From Candidatus Caenarcanales bacterium (GTDB lineage Bacteria; Cyanobacteriota; Vampirovibrionia; LMEP-6097), in assembly GCA_013216135.1 (NCBI GenBank), contig JABSOS010000001.1:62001-126000 (forward strand): a stretch of DNA of 64,000 bases. The letters run 5' to 3'. This document shows, in pieces, positions 10,211 to 18,624 of this stretch. Below the pieces are notes generated by a model that was not told where the DNA came from, searched no databases, and saw nothing but the letters and a program-made list of their open reading frames with translations. Position numbers and translations under genes: made by a program. Position 1 is the first letter of the stretch; each line of letters opens with the position of its first letter.

Positions 10211-11524
10211 ATGAATAAAAACAACTTTTTTATAGCATTAATATCCTGCTTCATATTCAGTCCATTACTTGCTTTTGAAAAAACAAGCGATGTCTATAGA
10301 GTAGCTAAAAACGCTATAGTAAAAATCTCTTCTATACACTTCGGTTCAGGAGTACTTCTAAACACTGAAGGAATGATACTTACAAACAATAGACTTGTAA
10401 GTGGAGCTGATAATTTAAATGTGAAATTCAGCTCAGGACAAGAAGTTCCCGCAAAAACACTTAGCCAAGACTTTGAAAAAGATTTAGCAATAATTTGGGT
10501 AAATTTGTCAGGAATAAAAAATTATAGTACTTTAACTAACTCTAAAAATAAGCCTTTAGTGCTTGTTGGAGAAGAGGTTTTAGCCTTAGGCTCACCTATA
10601 AACTATGAAAGTAAGGAAACCACACTTACAGCAGGAATAGTCGGAAAATACCAAGGTGATCTAATCATCCACGATGCTTCTTTAAATGCAGGAAACATTG
10701 GTGGACCTTTACTAAACTACGATGCAGAGATTGTCGGAATAAACTCCATAACTAAAAAAAGCAAAGGTAAAGCTATGGGCACAGCTATAGCTGTAAAAGA
10801 TTTAAGCTCCTTAATCCAAAAAGCAAGCATCAAAAAATCTCAAATCTCAAAACCAGCTAAAGCCTCAAATCTATCTTTAAGACCTGATTACCCTATAGAG
10901 AAAGTCAAATTTTATAACTTAAAAAAAGAACCTCGTAAAAGTGATTATAAAATAGGTTATGAACATCAGTACACTATTAACGCTGAAACCCCGCTTACAA
11001 ACTACAGAGAATTTTTAAGACTAGAAGAACGAAAGCATAAACGCAGAGAGAAAAAGGCAAGAAAAAGAGATATAGAAATTTCAGACGATGAATATCTTTC
11101 CAAGAATTTAGCTAAACATAACTTTGAAGGGATGAGATCAGCTCTAGTAAATATAACTGCAGAGCCAAATATTATTAGAACCAGGCTTGCTGATGGTAGC
11201 ATCAGCACAAATGTACCTAGTCATTATGTAAAAGCGATAGATATTACAGATAAAGAAGGAAGGCTACTCTGTAAGCCTGTTACAAGAGCAAGACAAGATA
11301 TAACATATAGTCTACTAGAGCACGAAATCAGTAACCGTGTGTTTTCTCTGAAGAATAAATATTTGCCTGAATGCTTTTCTAATAAGCAAAAAATATATGT
11401 GAAAATTACTTTCGAGGATAGGGAAGATATTGAGTATGAGAGGATAGATGAGGATTTAAAAGAGATTATTATTAATGATTTTAAGCCTTATTGGGGGTTT
11501 TTGAGGGATGGAGTTACTCGATAA
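10211..11524 (+). CDS. Inactive trypsin-fold paralogue (pseudo-protease)
   Basis: A 437-residue exported protein, clearly a duplicate of the gene ending 2 bp upstream. The order of blocks is the same: signal peptide (FFIALISCFIFSPLLAF), Deg-like fold, basic helix, ISDDEYLSKNL, LLCKPVTRAR and a final FKPYWGF. The triad is broken. His is replaced by Arg61 (ILTNNRLVSG) and the nucleophile Ser by Ile163 (NAGNIGGPLL), with only Asp91 (KDLAIIW) kept. The reading frame and the rest of the fold are intact, so it is probably a folded non-catalytic protein rather than a decaying pseudogene. Plausible jobs are regulator, inhibitor or substrate adaptor for the active protease, perhaps as a heteromer; this is inference. 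Confidence 0.85.
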   Translation: MNKNNFFIALISCFIFSPLLAFEKTSDVYRVAKNAIVKISSIHFGSGVLLNTEGMILTNNRLVSGADNLNVKFSSGQEVPAKTLSQDFEKDLAIIWVNLSGIKNYSTLTNSKNKPLVLVGEEVLALGSPINYESKETTLTAGIVGKYQGDLIIHDASLNAGNIGGPLLNYDAEIVGINSITKKSKGKAMGTAIAVKDLSSLIQKASIKKSQISKPAKASNLSLRPDYPIEKVKFYNLKKEPRKSDYKIGYEHQYTINAETPLTNYREFLRLEERKHKRREKKARKRDIEISDDEYLSKNLAKHNFEGMRSALVNITAEPNIIRTRLADGSISTNVPSHYVKAIDITDKEGRLLCKPVTRARQDITYSLLEHEISNRVFSLKNKYLPECFSNKQKIYVKITFEDREDIEYERIDEDLKEIIINDFKPYWGFLRDGVTR

Positions 11525-11615
11525 TTTGTGCAAAAAGATATGGATATATATCCCAAACGTGAATCAAAATTAATGAAAACCTATAAACATCGCAAGAGAA
11601 GAGAAACTTAAGCTA

Positions 11616-11630
11616 TGGTTATCATAACCA
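11616..11630. promoter_or_regulatory. 15-bp palindrome, operator-like
   Basis: TGGTTAT-C-ATAACCA is a perfect dyad with a single central base. It lies about 90 bp after the pseudo-protease stop. It could bind a small dimeric regulator or be chance. Confidence 0.25.
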
Positions 11631-11807
11631 CAACTACCAAAAATATTGTGATCTTCAATAACCAGTATGCAAAATGTACTAAGTCGCCTGTATCATAAAG
11701 GCAACTCAATCCGAATATTCTGCAATATGCAAAAAACTAAAACCTATATTTAACCTTTTCTAATAAACCTATTGCCTTAAGTATTTGCTAAAGAATATGT
11801 TGATTTT

Positions 11808-11838
11808 GAATTTGTGCAAGAGCTACTTGCATAAATTC
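11808..11838. repeat. Stem-loop, 13-bp arms
   Basis: GAATTTGTGCAAG pairs with CTTGCATAAATTC except at one position, with a 5-nt loop. No T-run follows on either strand, so it is not a canonical intrinsic terminator. Confidence 0.4.
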
Positions 11839-11887
11839 CATGGGGCCATAAGAGCTGTGTAACAATTAAATCAAAATATTATGGAAA

Positions 11888-12646
11888 CTAATATATCCTC
11901 TTCCATCTTTTAAAAGCCTTAATATCTTCAGAAGATTGATTAAACCACGCACCATTTAATCTTTTCTTCTCAAATCTTTTATGCCAATATTTTTCAATAC
12001 CAAATGGATCGTCAGTTTTAATTTCATGAATTAACTCTAAATCCTGTGGCATTATTGTTCTAAGTTCTTGTCCTCTTCTTACAGTATCTAGTGATTTACC
12101 AATTTTATATTCATTACGATCACCGTGTTTAAACAAATAAACTAAACCAGGTTTACGAGATTTACCCTCTGTTAATTCAGAATCTAAGCCTTCCTTCTCT
12201 TGAGATTTACTTTTAGGATTATCAATAATTTCTTGGCACACGTCTAAAACCAAAGAATTATTATCAGCTAGCCCTGATTCCAATGTCTTTTTTGCTGTAT
12301 TGAATTTAGAACCAAACTTTTTTTGCATAGTACTCATACTTGGAAAGTTAGTGTCATTTTTAGCCTTGAATCTTAAAATACTTTCTGTTGGATACTTATT
12401 AAATTCATTAATTAATTCAATAAATTTTATAATTATATGTTCATCTGAATATGCCTTCGTAAACTCATTTGGCTCATATCCAGACTCTTTAACCAGATCA
12501 CTATAATTCACCCAATAAGAATTTATTTGATGCTGACTTATTCCAGTCTCTTTACGGAAAACCTGTAAACCAGGAGCCTTCCCTCCATTCGCTTCAGCAA
12601 GTCTCTTCAACTCAGAAATTATGAATTCTTTACTCAACTCAACCAT
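11888..12646 (-). CDS. GIY-YIG-like (T5orf172/MUG113) protein with HNH-associated repeat-like N terminus
   Basis: A 252-residue probable DNA-acting protein. The C-terminal domain (about 165-250) reads GLVYLFKHGDRNEYKIGKS, then Arg/Leu-rich RRGQELRTIMP, GIEKYWHKRFEKKRLNGAWF and DIKAFKRWKR. This is the pattern of the T5orf172 branch of the GIY-YIG superfamily, with Y, K-I-G, R and E in the expected places. The first 130 residues contain segments (NGGKAPGLQVFRKETGIS; then NKYPTESILRFKAKN) resembling homing-endonuclease-associated DNA-binding repeats. Such proteins are usually mobile or phage-borne. It starts 3 bp after the DUF4143 ATPase stop on the same strand, so the two form an operon. Nuclease activity is not assured from sequence. 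Confidence 0.7.
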   Translation of the reverse strand: MVELSKEFIISELKRLAEANGGKAPGLQVFRKETGISQHQINSYWVNYSDLVKESGYEPNEFTKAYSDEHIIIKFIELINEFNKYPTESILRFKAKNDTNFPSMSTMQKKFGSKFNTAKKTLESGLADNNSLVLDVCQEIIDNPKSKSQEKEGLDSELTEGKSRKPGLVYLFKHGDRNEYKIGKSLDTVRRGQELRTIMPQDLELIHEIKTDDPFGIEKYWHKRFEKKRLNGAWFNQSSEDIKAFKRWKRIY

Positions 12647-12649
12647 AAA

Positions 12650-13882
12650 CTAAAAAACCCCACAAAGAAACTCAATAATATTCAAGCGCTTAATACCTAA
12701 ATAATTATCATCCCACAATTCATCCATACTTAAAACATACTTAGGGAATGCGTCTTCTATCTTAAGAAGCGGTCTAAACTCTCTTTCCACGACAGTTTCA
12801 TCACTAAGTAAATAACAAACCTGGTAGTAAATTATCTCATCTCGTTTTTTAGCCACAAAATCAATTTCATAATCTCCCATTTTCCCTATATAAACTTCAT
12901 GACCCGCCATCTTCAGATGGAGATACACGATATTTTCAAGTAAAGCATTTATATCCTTTAAGTTGAAACCTAAAAGAGCATTTCTAAAACCAATATCATT
13001 AACGAAATACTTTTCCTGAACCTCTAAAAGTCTCTTCCCTTTTAAGTCATAGCGAGGAACTTTATTACACAGTATAGCTGCCTCTAAGTGAGAGATATAA
13101 CTAAGAACTGTATCTACACTAACTTTTATGTTTTGAGATTTATAGTAATCAGCTATTTTTTTAGCTGAAAAAATGTTCGCGATATTATCAAAGATAAAGC
13201 TATAGATATTTTCAAGTATTCTTACATTTCTAATTTCATATCTTGCCACTAAATCTTTTAAAACTATGGTACTAAAAATTGCATTAATTAATTTATAGAT
13301 ATTCTCTCTATCTAAGTCAAACTCATGTATACCCGGTAAGCCACCAAATTCTAAATAATTTAAAAATTCTTTTTTGATATTTAGTTTTCGAGTATTTTTA
13401 CGCTTGAGCTTTTTAATGGATCTTCCCCTAAACTCAAGAAACTCATTAAAAGATAATGTATAAAGGTAAAATTCAACATAGCGCCCTGAAATTAAAGTCG
13501 ATAATTCAGAAGATAGTAATTCAGAATTAGAACCAGTAATGTAAATATCAAAATTACCAGAACCTTGATAGGAAGCTATAGCTTTCTCCCAGCCTGAGAT
13601 ATCTTGAATTTCATCTATAAATAAATATGTCTTTTTTCTTTTATCTATCTTTGAAGTAACATATTCATCCAAATCATTAAAATCTTTAATATCCTTAAAG
13701 TCTAAATTTTCTTTATCTATATAAACTACTTGCTTATCTTTCCCTATAAGCTTTTCAATAATTTGTCTGAGAAAATAACTTTTCCCACTGCGGCGCATAC
13801 CGATAATAACCTTAATCACAGACTTATCTATAAAAGGTTTTATTGCTTTAAGATAATTCTTACGTAGTAAGGTTTTAGTCAC
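12650..13882 (-). CDS. AAA-family ATPase with DUF4143 domain
   Basis: A 410-residue ATPase of the ATP-binding/DUF4143 family common in bacterial and archaeal accessory regions. Walker A is GMRRSGKS (28-35), Walker B is LFIDEIQD (about 88-95), followed by the sensor-like YITGSNSELLSSELSTLISGR. A winged-helix-like region (IADYYKSQNIKVSVDTVLSYI) leads to the C-terminal nuclease-like fold with EIDFVAKKRDEIIYYQV. Biological roles of the family are largely unknown. The start is GTG 13882, with TATAAT 7 nt upstream (leaderless geometry). It heads a two-gene operon with the GIY-YIG-like gene. A second family member lies at 60.6-61.8 kb. Confidence 0.85.
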   Translation of the reverse strand: MTKTLLRKNYLKAIKPFIDKSVIKVIIGMRRSGKSYFLRQIIEKLIGKDKQVVYIDKENLDFKDIKDFNDLDEYVTSKIDKRKKTYLFIDEIQDISGWEKAIASYQGSGNFDIYITGSNSELLSSELSTLISGRYVEFYLYTLSFNEFLEFRGRSIKKLKRKNTRKLNIKKEFLNYLEFGGLPGIHEFDLDRENIYKLINAIFSTIVLKDLVARYEIRNVRILENIYSFIFDNIANIFSAKKIADYYKSQNIKVSVDTVLSYISHLEAAILCNKVPRYDLKGKRLLEVQEKYFVNDIGFRNALLGFNLKDINALLENIVYLHLKMAGHEVYIGKMGDYEIDFVAKKRDEIIYYQVCYLLSDETVVEREFRPLLKIEDAFPKYVLSMDELWDDNYLGIKRLNIIEFLCGVF

Positions 13883-13889
13883 TATTTCG

Positions 13890-13895
13890 ATTATA
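13890..13895 (-). promoter_or_regulatory. -10 box (TATAAT) at leaderless spacing
   Basis: Minus-strand TATAAT ends 7 nt before GTG 13882 of the DUF4143 ATPase gene. Confidence 0.5.
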
Positions 13896-13925
13896 CCCGA
13901 AATAAATCAAATTTAAACATTCTCT

Positions 13926-13984
13926 TCGACTATAATCTAAACAAAGGTGTAAATACAACCCACCTCGACTATAATCGAAACAAA
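13926..13984. repeat. Two near-identical 20-bp direct repeats upstream of ATPase operon
   Basis: TCGACTATAATCTAAACAAA at 13926-13945 recurs at 13965-13984 with a single T-to-G change, 39 bp start to start. The core TCGAcTATAaTCGA of the second copy is itself nearly palindromic. A related TTTCG...CCGAAA dyad overlaps the -10 box at 13887-13902. The spacing of close to four helical turns upstream of the ATPase promoter suggests paired binding sites for a dimeric regulator, possibly autoregulation. The repeats lie in the 105-bp gap before the sulfatase stop. Confidence 0.55.
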
Positions 13985-13987
13985 TTA

Positions 13988-15388
13988 TCAATGCTCAAAA
14001 ACTTCCTCTGGAAGCGCCTTATGATTATCCTCAGGCAAAAAACCTCTTAATCTCTTCTTCACACGCTTTAAAGACTTATATTCAGCTAAATTAAAGAACT
14101 CATTAGGATCAAACTTTTTATCATAAAGTTCTTCAGAACCATCTTTGTATTTAGTATAGCGCCAACAAATTCCTCTCACTGAGTGATTTTTATAATCCAT
14201 AGTAGTTAAAGCATGATTATCCCAAATCGCATTTTCTGTAAACATTATCTGCAATAAAGACTGCCCTTCCAAATGATCAAGCTTTGGCAAATTCAAAGCA
14301 TCAATAATAGTCGGAAAAACATCAAGTAAACTAACTACACACTGATTCTCAACTGCTTTCTGACCAGGAAAAGAAAACATCAGTGGCACGTGGGTAGTCT
14401 TTTCCCATAGCGCATGTTTATTCCAATGATGCTTTTCACCTAAATGATAACCATGATCACTCCATAAAATAACGATAGTATTTTCAGCATTAGGGCTAGC
14501 ATAAAAGGCTTCTAAAAGCACTCCAAGCTTTTCATCCATATAGCTAACACCGACTAAATAAGCTTGAATAGCTTTCTTCCATTCACCCTGATTTATTACT
14601 TTTTCATGATAATTAGACTGATCAAAAGCATTGTACTGAATCGCAAAAGTCTTAGCTGAATCTGGTAAGTCAGAAAGAATATAATCAGGCTCCTCTGGTC
14701 TCTCTATCTTTGATAGTGGAATCGCATACTTATCATAAATTTCTTTAGTATAAAACCAAGGTAAGTGAGGGTTATGAAAACCTATAGCAAGGAAAGTAGG
14801 CTGATCAAATTCTTCAGAGACATATTCTAAAGCCTTGTCTGTAACAAGTCTATCTCTTAAATCTAAAAACTTTTCTTTTACTACTCCCCAGTTTCGAGGC
14901 CAGATATTATGAGATTTTTTCGTAGCTAGACGATTCTTTTCATAACCATGATAAATATCCCAAGCTGACTCTTGGTTCTGAGTACCATGAAAAATCTTTC
15001 CAACTCCGATGGTCTTATAACCAAATTTTTTAAGGTAAGTCATGATATTTAAGTATTCATTTTCAACCAAAAGTGAATTGGTAGTGTTTAAATAAACTCC
15101 TGTAGAACTAGGATTTAAACCAGTTAATAGAGAAAACCTCGAAGGGTTACATAAAGTAGAACTAGTAAAAGCATTTTTAAAAACAGTCGATCTTTTAGCA
15201 AGTTTAGATAAATTTGGCGTAGTAACTACAGCTTTCTCATCTAAGATCGGAACCATGTCATTCAAATCATCAATTGCTATAAATAAAATATTAGGTTTTT
15301 GTGATTGCTTAGCAAATGCTTCCAAACCCGTTAAAAACACTGATACAGTGCAAATTAAAACTAAAAAAAGTTTTATCCTACTGAACAT
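13988..15388 (-). CDS. Secreted sulfatase (type I, formylglycine)
   Basis: A 466-residue exported sulfate-ester hydrolase of the iduronate-2-sulfatase-like group. After a signal peptide (FLVLICTVSVFLTGLEAFA) comes the metal-binding KPNILFIAIDDLND. The formylglycine motif is CNPSR, with Cys80 in STLCNPSRFSLLTG the residue to be converted. GVGKIFHG, AIGFHNPHLPW, LWSDHGYHLGEKHHWNKHALWE and TTHVPLMF complete the active site. It needs a formylglycine-generating enzyme, which is not in this window. The target is probably a sulfated polysaccharide or host/algal glycan (inference). Its start faces the Bat operon across 39 bp that hold two divergent -10 boxes. Confidence 0.9.
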   Translation of the reverse strand: MFSRIKLFLVLICTVSVFLTGLEAFAKQSQKPNILFIAIDDLNDMVPILDEKAVVTTPNLSKLAKRSTVFKNAFTSSTLCNPSRFSLLTGLNPSSTGVYLNTTNSLLVENEYLNIMTYLKKFGYKTIGVGKIFHGTQNQESAWDIYHGYEKNRLATKKSHNIWPRNWGVVKEKFLDLRDRLVTDKALEYVSEEFDQPTFLAIGFHNPHLPWFYTKEIYDKYAIPLSKIERPEEPDYILSDLPDSAKTFAIQYNAFDQSNYHEKVINQGEWKKAIQAYLVGVSYMDEKLGVLLEAFYASPNAENTIVILWSDHGYHLGEKHHWNKHALWEKTTHVPLMFSFPGQKAVENQCVVSLLDVFPTIIDALNLPKLDHLEGQSLLQIMFTENAIWDNHALTTMDYKNHSVRGICWRYTKYKDGSEELYDKKFDPNEFFNLAEYKSLKRVKKRLRGFLPEDNHKALPEEVFEH

Positions 15389-15427
15389 TAATACTTGTAT
15401 TCTATCATTGATATAATTTCATACTGA
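15389..15427. promoter_or_regulatory. Compact divergent promoters
   Basis: Minus-strand TAGAAT (15399-15404) lies 10 nt before the sulfatase ATG, and plus-strand TATAAT (15412-15417) lies 10 nt before the Bat-operon ATG. The 39-bp gap leaves almost no 5' leader on either side. The two promoters overlap and may compete. Confidence 0.5.
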
Positions 15428-15961
15428 ATGGACGAAGCTACTAAAGAAAAGCTAATAAACAGCTTAAAAGATATACATGGTTTTGTAGAAATTCAGATCC
15501 CCCTATGGTGGATTATTACTTTTGTAGTCATTATTTTAATTCCGATAATCTACTTTATTTGGAAAAAATTCAAAAAAGATAAAATCACAGATACTAGAAC
15601 TAAAACTGAAATTATTCTTGATGAAATAAAATCTCTTGAACAAGAAAATAATACTAAGAATTTTTACGTCAATTACTCTGAGCTTACTAGAGAATATTTT
15701 GATTATAGATTTGAACTTAACTTTGTAGATAAAACCACTAAAGAAATTGAAAAAGAAATTTATAAATTTCAAGAAATTGCTACCAATCAAGCAAAGCTAT
15801 TTGTAAAAAGTTTAGAAAGAGCTGATCTTGCAAAATTTGCAAAGAAAGAATTTAAAGAAGAAGAAAAACTTCAAGATCTGTATGATGCTATAGATCTTAT
15901 TTACAAAATAGAAGAGAAGCTTAATAAAAAAAATGAAGAAGAGGAGTTAGAAATATCATGA
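15428..15961 (+). CDS. Membrane-anchored Bat-operon protein (DUF4381-like)
   Basis: A 177-residue protein with one membrane segment (about 20-42, IPLWWIITFVVIILIPIIYF) followed by a basic stretch and a long helical, Glu/Lys-rich cytoplasmic domain. Its size, topology and position immediately before BatA match the DUF4381-type member of Bat/MoxR-associated von Willebrand operons; the family match itself is by context. ATG 15428 has TATAAT 10 nt upstream. Its stop overlaps the next start by four bases, so translation is coupled. Likely partner: the BatA/BatB membrane complex. Confidence 0.65.
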   Translation: MDEATKEKLINSLKDIHGFVEIQIPLWWIITFVVIILIPIIYFIWKKFKKDKITDTRTKTEIILDEIKSLEQENNTKNFYVNYSELTREYFDYRFELNFVDKTTKEIEKEIYKFQEIATNQAKLFVKSLERADLAKFAKKEFKEEEKLQDLYDAIDLIYKIEEKLNKKNEEEELEIS

Positions 15962-16947
15962 GTTTTGCAAATCCACTATATTTTATTCTCTTTATAGTTT
16001 TGTTAATTGCAGTATTCCTATACTTCAAACAATCAAAACTCAGTAGTATTCAAATCAGCTACTCCAATCCTAATGAAAGTTTCAATAATATTGGCGATAA
16101 AATTCTTTATCACCTCCCATTCATATTAAGAATACTAAGTATCAGCCTAATCATAGTTTGTTTAGCTAGACCCCAGTTAGGACAAAGCTTTTCGACAAAT
16201 AAAAATCTTGGTTTAGATATCATCCTCGCCATAGACACCTCTCAAAGTATGTCAGCACTTGATTTAAAGCTTAATAATCAAACAGTAGATCGACTTACCG
16301 TAGTAAAAAAAATCCTCAAAGATTTCATTTTCAAAAGACCAGACGATAGATTAGGTTTAATAGTCTTTGGTGATGAAGCATACACACAATGCCCTATAAC
16401 TAGAGATCATAGTGCAATTATCAATTTAATCGATTATATAGATATAGGTATCGCCGGTAAATCTACAGCCATAGGCTCAGCTATAGCTTTAGGAGTAAAA
16501 CGCTTAAAAGATTTAGAAGCTAAATCTAAAATTCTAATATTGATGACTGACGGTCAAAACACCTCAGGTTCAATCTCTCCAAATATGGCAAGTAAACTTG
16601 CTGAAGAATTTAAAATCAAAATCTATACTATTGGAATTGGTCAAGAAGGCGAAGTGCCATTTGTAGTCGATACTCCATTCGGTAAAAAAACAACAAAACA
16701 CAATGTAACTATCGACGAAGAAACGCTAATAGAAATAGCAGAAAAAACTGGCGCTAAATACTATCGAGCGCAAAGCACTGAAGAACTTACTGCTATCTAC
16801 AACGAAATAAATAAATTAGAAAAAACGGAAATTGAGATAAAAGAATACACTAACTATAAAGATATCTATGAATACTTTTTGTGGGCAGCTTTTGCTTTAT
16901 TTATTTTAGAACTAGTTTTATCTAATACTATATTAAAGAGGTTATAA
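15958..16947 (+). CDS. batA: BatA-like von Willebrand factor A membrane protein
   Basis: A 329-residue membrane protein. N-terminal hydrophobic segments (about 7-24 and 55-72) precede a von Willebrand A domain (about 85-290) with a complete metal-ion-dependent adhesion site: DTSQS (D93, S95, S97), then FGDEAYTQCP and LILMTDGQN. A last membrane helix lies near 305-325 (YFLWAAFALFILELVL). BatA proteins of Bacteroides and Leptospira act with BatB and TPR proteins in envelope and oxidative-stress tolerance, usually downstream of a MoxR ATPase. No moxR precedes this operon; a sulfatase gene does. It overlaps the upstream gene by 4 bp and abuts the next start with no gap. Confidence 0.85.
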   Translation: MSFANPLYFILFIVLLIAVFLYFKQSKLSSIQISYSNPNESFNNIGDKILYHLPFILRILSISLIIVCLARPQLGQSFSTNKNLGLDIILAIDTSQSMSALDLKLNNQTVDRLTVVKKILKDFIFKRPDDRLGLIVFGDEAYTQCPITRDHSAIINLIDYIDIGIAGKSTAIGSAIALGVKRLKDLEAKSKILILMTDGQNTSGSISPNMASKLAEEFKIKIYTIGIGQEGEVPFVVDTPFGKKTTKHNVTIDEETLIEIAEKTGAKYYRAQSTEELTAIYNEINKLEKTEIEIKEYTNYKDIYEYFLWAAFALFILELVLSNTILKRL

Positions 16948-18624
16948 ATGAATATAAAAAACCCTGAATTTCTTATACTTTATACATTAATACCAGTCCT
17001 AATATTCTTTTTATATTACTCATATAAAACTTCTAAAAAAAACCTTCTAAAGTTTTGTTCGTTAGAAAAACTAAAAGAAATAATTCCTTCTTTTAACAAA
17101 AAGTTTTTAATTACTAAGTTTACAATTCTTAGTCTTTCACTTCTGTTCATCATCACAGCAATAATTTCACCTAGATGGGGCTATGACTGGAAAGAAGTTG
17201 AAAGAAAAGGTGCAAATATTTTTATCGCTTTAGACCTTTCTAAAAGTATGCTTGCTGATGATATAAGTCCATCTAGACTTTTTAGGGCGAAACTTGAAAT
17301 AGAAAAACTAATCAATATACTTGATGGTGATAGAGTGGGTTTTATTATATTTGCTGGAAGTAGTTATCTACAATCCCCTCTCACACACGATTATATAATG
17401 GTTAAAAATTGGATTCAAGAAATTGACACTGAAGCAATTCAAAATCCAGGAACATCAATTAAATCAGCCATAGAAACTGCTATAAAGGGTTTTTCTCATG
17501 TAGACATAGGTTCAAAGATACTCATATTAATCAGTGATGGTGAAGAACAGGATGAAAAGACTAAAGAAATGGCTCAGGAAGCTAAAAAGCAAGGCATAAA
17601 AATTGTTAGCATTGGAGTCGGTTCTTCAAAAGGTGCACCTATTAAATATAATGGCTCACTAATAAAAGATGAAAAAGGAAAAATTGTAATCTCTAGGTTA
17701 AATGATTCGATGTTAAAAGAAATAGCATCTTTAACTGATGGCAAATATATTAGATCAAGATCAGGAGACTTTCATCTAGAACAGCTTTATAGGAACTTCA
17801 TTAGAGGTGAAAATGAATCTGTAAAATTAAAATCTGGAAAAATACAGAAATGGAAAGAAAGCTTTCAAATATTTCTAGGAGTAGCTTTCATCCTAATGGT
17901 CATAGAAATCTTTTTAGGAATCAACTTTAAAAACTTTTTCTCATCTTTGATTCTAATATCACTTTTAGTAAATTCTAGTCCTTCACATGCTTTTTTTAAT
18001 ATCAACAAACTCAAAGCAAATAATGAACTAAAGAATAATGAATTCAGTAAAGCAAAAGAAAACTATATAAAAGAACTTGCTAAAAATCCTAAAGATAGTA
18101 GATTAAATTACCATTTAGGAGTTTGTTTGTATAAAGAAAATAATCTAGATCAAGCACAAAACTTTTTTAATCAAAGTATTAGTAATAATCCTAAAGACAA
18201 TTTTCTAAAAGAAAAATCTTTCTATAACTTAGGTAATACCCTCTTTAAAAAACAAGAATACAAAAACGCTATTTTCAACTATGAACAAGCCTTAAAAATA
18301 GATCCAGAAGATAAAAAAGCAGAGTTTAATTTAAAGCTTGCAAAAAAACTTCTTGAAGAGCAGAACGAAAAGCAAGAAAATAACGAAGATAAAGAAAATC
18401 AGGATCAAAATAAAGAGAACAAGGACAAGAAAGATAAAGACCAGAAACAGAAACAAGATCAAAAAAATAAAGATAAAGAAGAACAAGAAAAAAACAAAGA
18501 TAAACTTTCAAAACAAGAACTTGAAAACCTTTTAATGCAGATTAAAGAAAATAAACTTCCTAAAAACCCAGAACAGCAAGCTCAGCAAGAAAATAATAAT
18601 TCAAAGAAATTAAAGCCTTGGTGA
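16948..18624 (+). CDS. batB: BatB-BatC fusion: von Willebrand A domain plus TPR repeats
   Basis: A 558-residue membrane protein. Two N-terminal hydrophobic helices lead into a von Willebrand A domain with an intact metal site DLSKS (D96, S98, S100) and ILISDGEEQD, then a further membrane helix (about 307-325). A C-terminal part of about 200 residues carries tetratricopeptide repeats (NYHLGVCLYKENNLDQAQNF and YNLGNTLFKKQEYKNAIFNY), ending in a very charged Lys/Glu/Gln/Asp tail. In most operons the TPR protein BatC is separate, so this is a BatB-BatC fusion. The TPR half would be exported and could recruit partners. The start directly follows the batA stop. Its 3' end overlaps the end of the opposing giant ATPase gene by 15 bp. 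Confidence 0.85.
   Translation: MNIKNPEFLILYTLIPVLIFFLYYSYKTSKKNLLKFCSLEKLKEIIPSFNKKFLITKFTILSLSLLFIITAIISPRWGYDWKEVERKGANIFIALDLSKSMLADDISPSRLFRAKLEIEKLINILDGDRVGFIIFAGSSYLQSPLTHDYIMVKNWIQEIDTEAIQNPGTSIKSAIETAIKGFSHVDIGSKILILISDGEEQDEKTKEMAQEAKKQGIKIVSIGVGSSKGAPIKYNGSLIKDEKGKIVISRLNDSMLKEIASLTDGKYIRSRSGDFHLEQLYRNFIRGENESVKLKSGKIQKWKESFQIFLGVAFILMVIEIFLGINFKNFFSSLILISLLVNSSPSHAFFNINKLKANNELKNNEFSKAKENYIKELAKNPKDSRLNYHLGVCLYKENNLDQAQNFFNQSISNNPKDNFLKEKSFYNLGNTLFKKQEYKNAIFNYEQALKIDPEDKKAEFNLKLAKKLLEEQNEKQENNEDKENQDQNKENKDKKDKDQKQKQDQKNKDKEEQEKNKDKLSKQELENLLMQIKENKLPKNPEQQAQQENNNSKKLKPW

Larger units (their letters stand above)
11525..11887. other. Gene-free stretch, 363 bp, with two inverted repeats
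   Basis: No convincing reading frame. Two symmetric elements are visible: a 15-bp palindrome TGGTTATCATAACCA at 11616-11630, and a hairpin at 11808-11838 with 13-nt arms (GAATTTGTGCAAG / CTTGCATAAATTC, one mismatch) around a 5-nt loop. The stretch separates the protease pair from the ATPase/nuclease-like accessory genes and may be a scar left by gene insertion or loss. Confidence 0.4.

Noticed and set aside
10211-11524. Decayed pseudogene of the upstream protease
   Set aside because: Full-length open frame with conserved non-catalytic blocks and signal peptide; better seen as an inactive but maintained protein.
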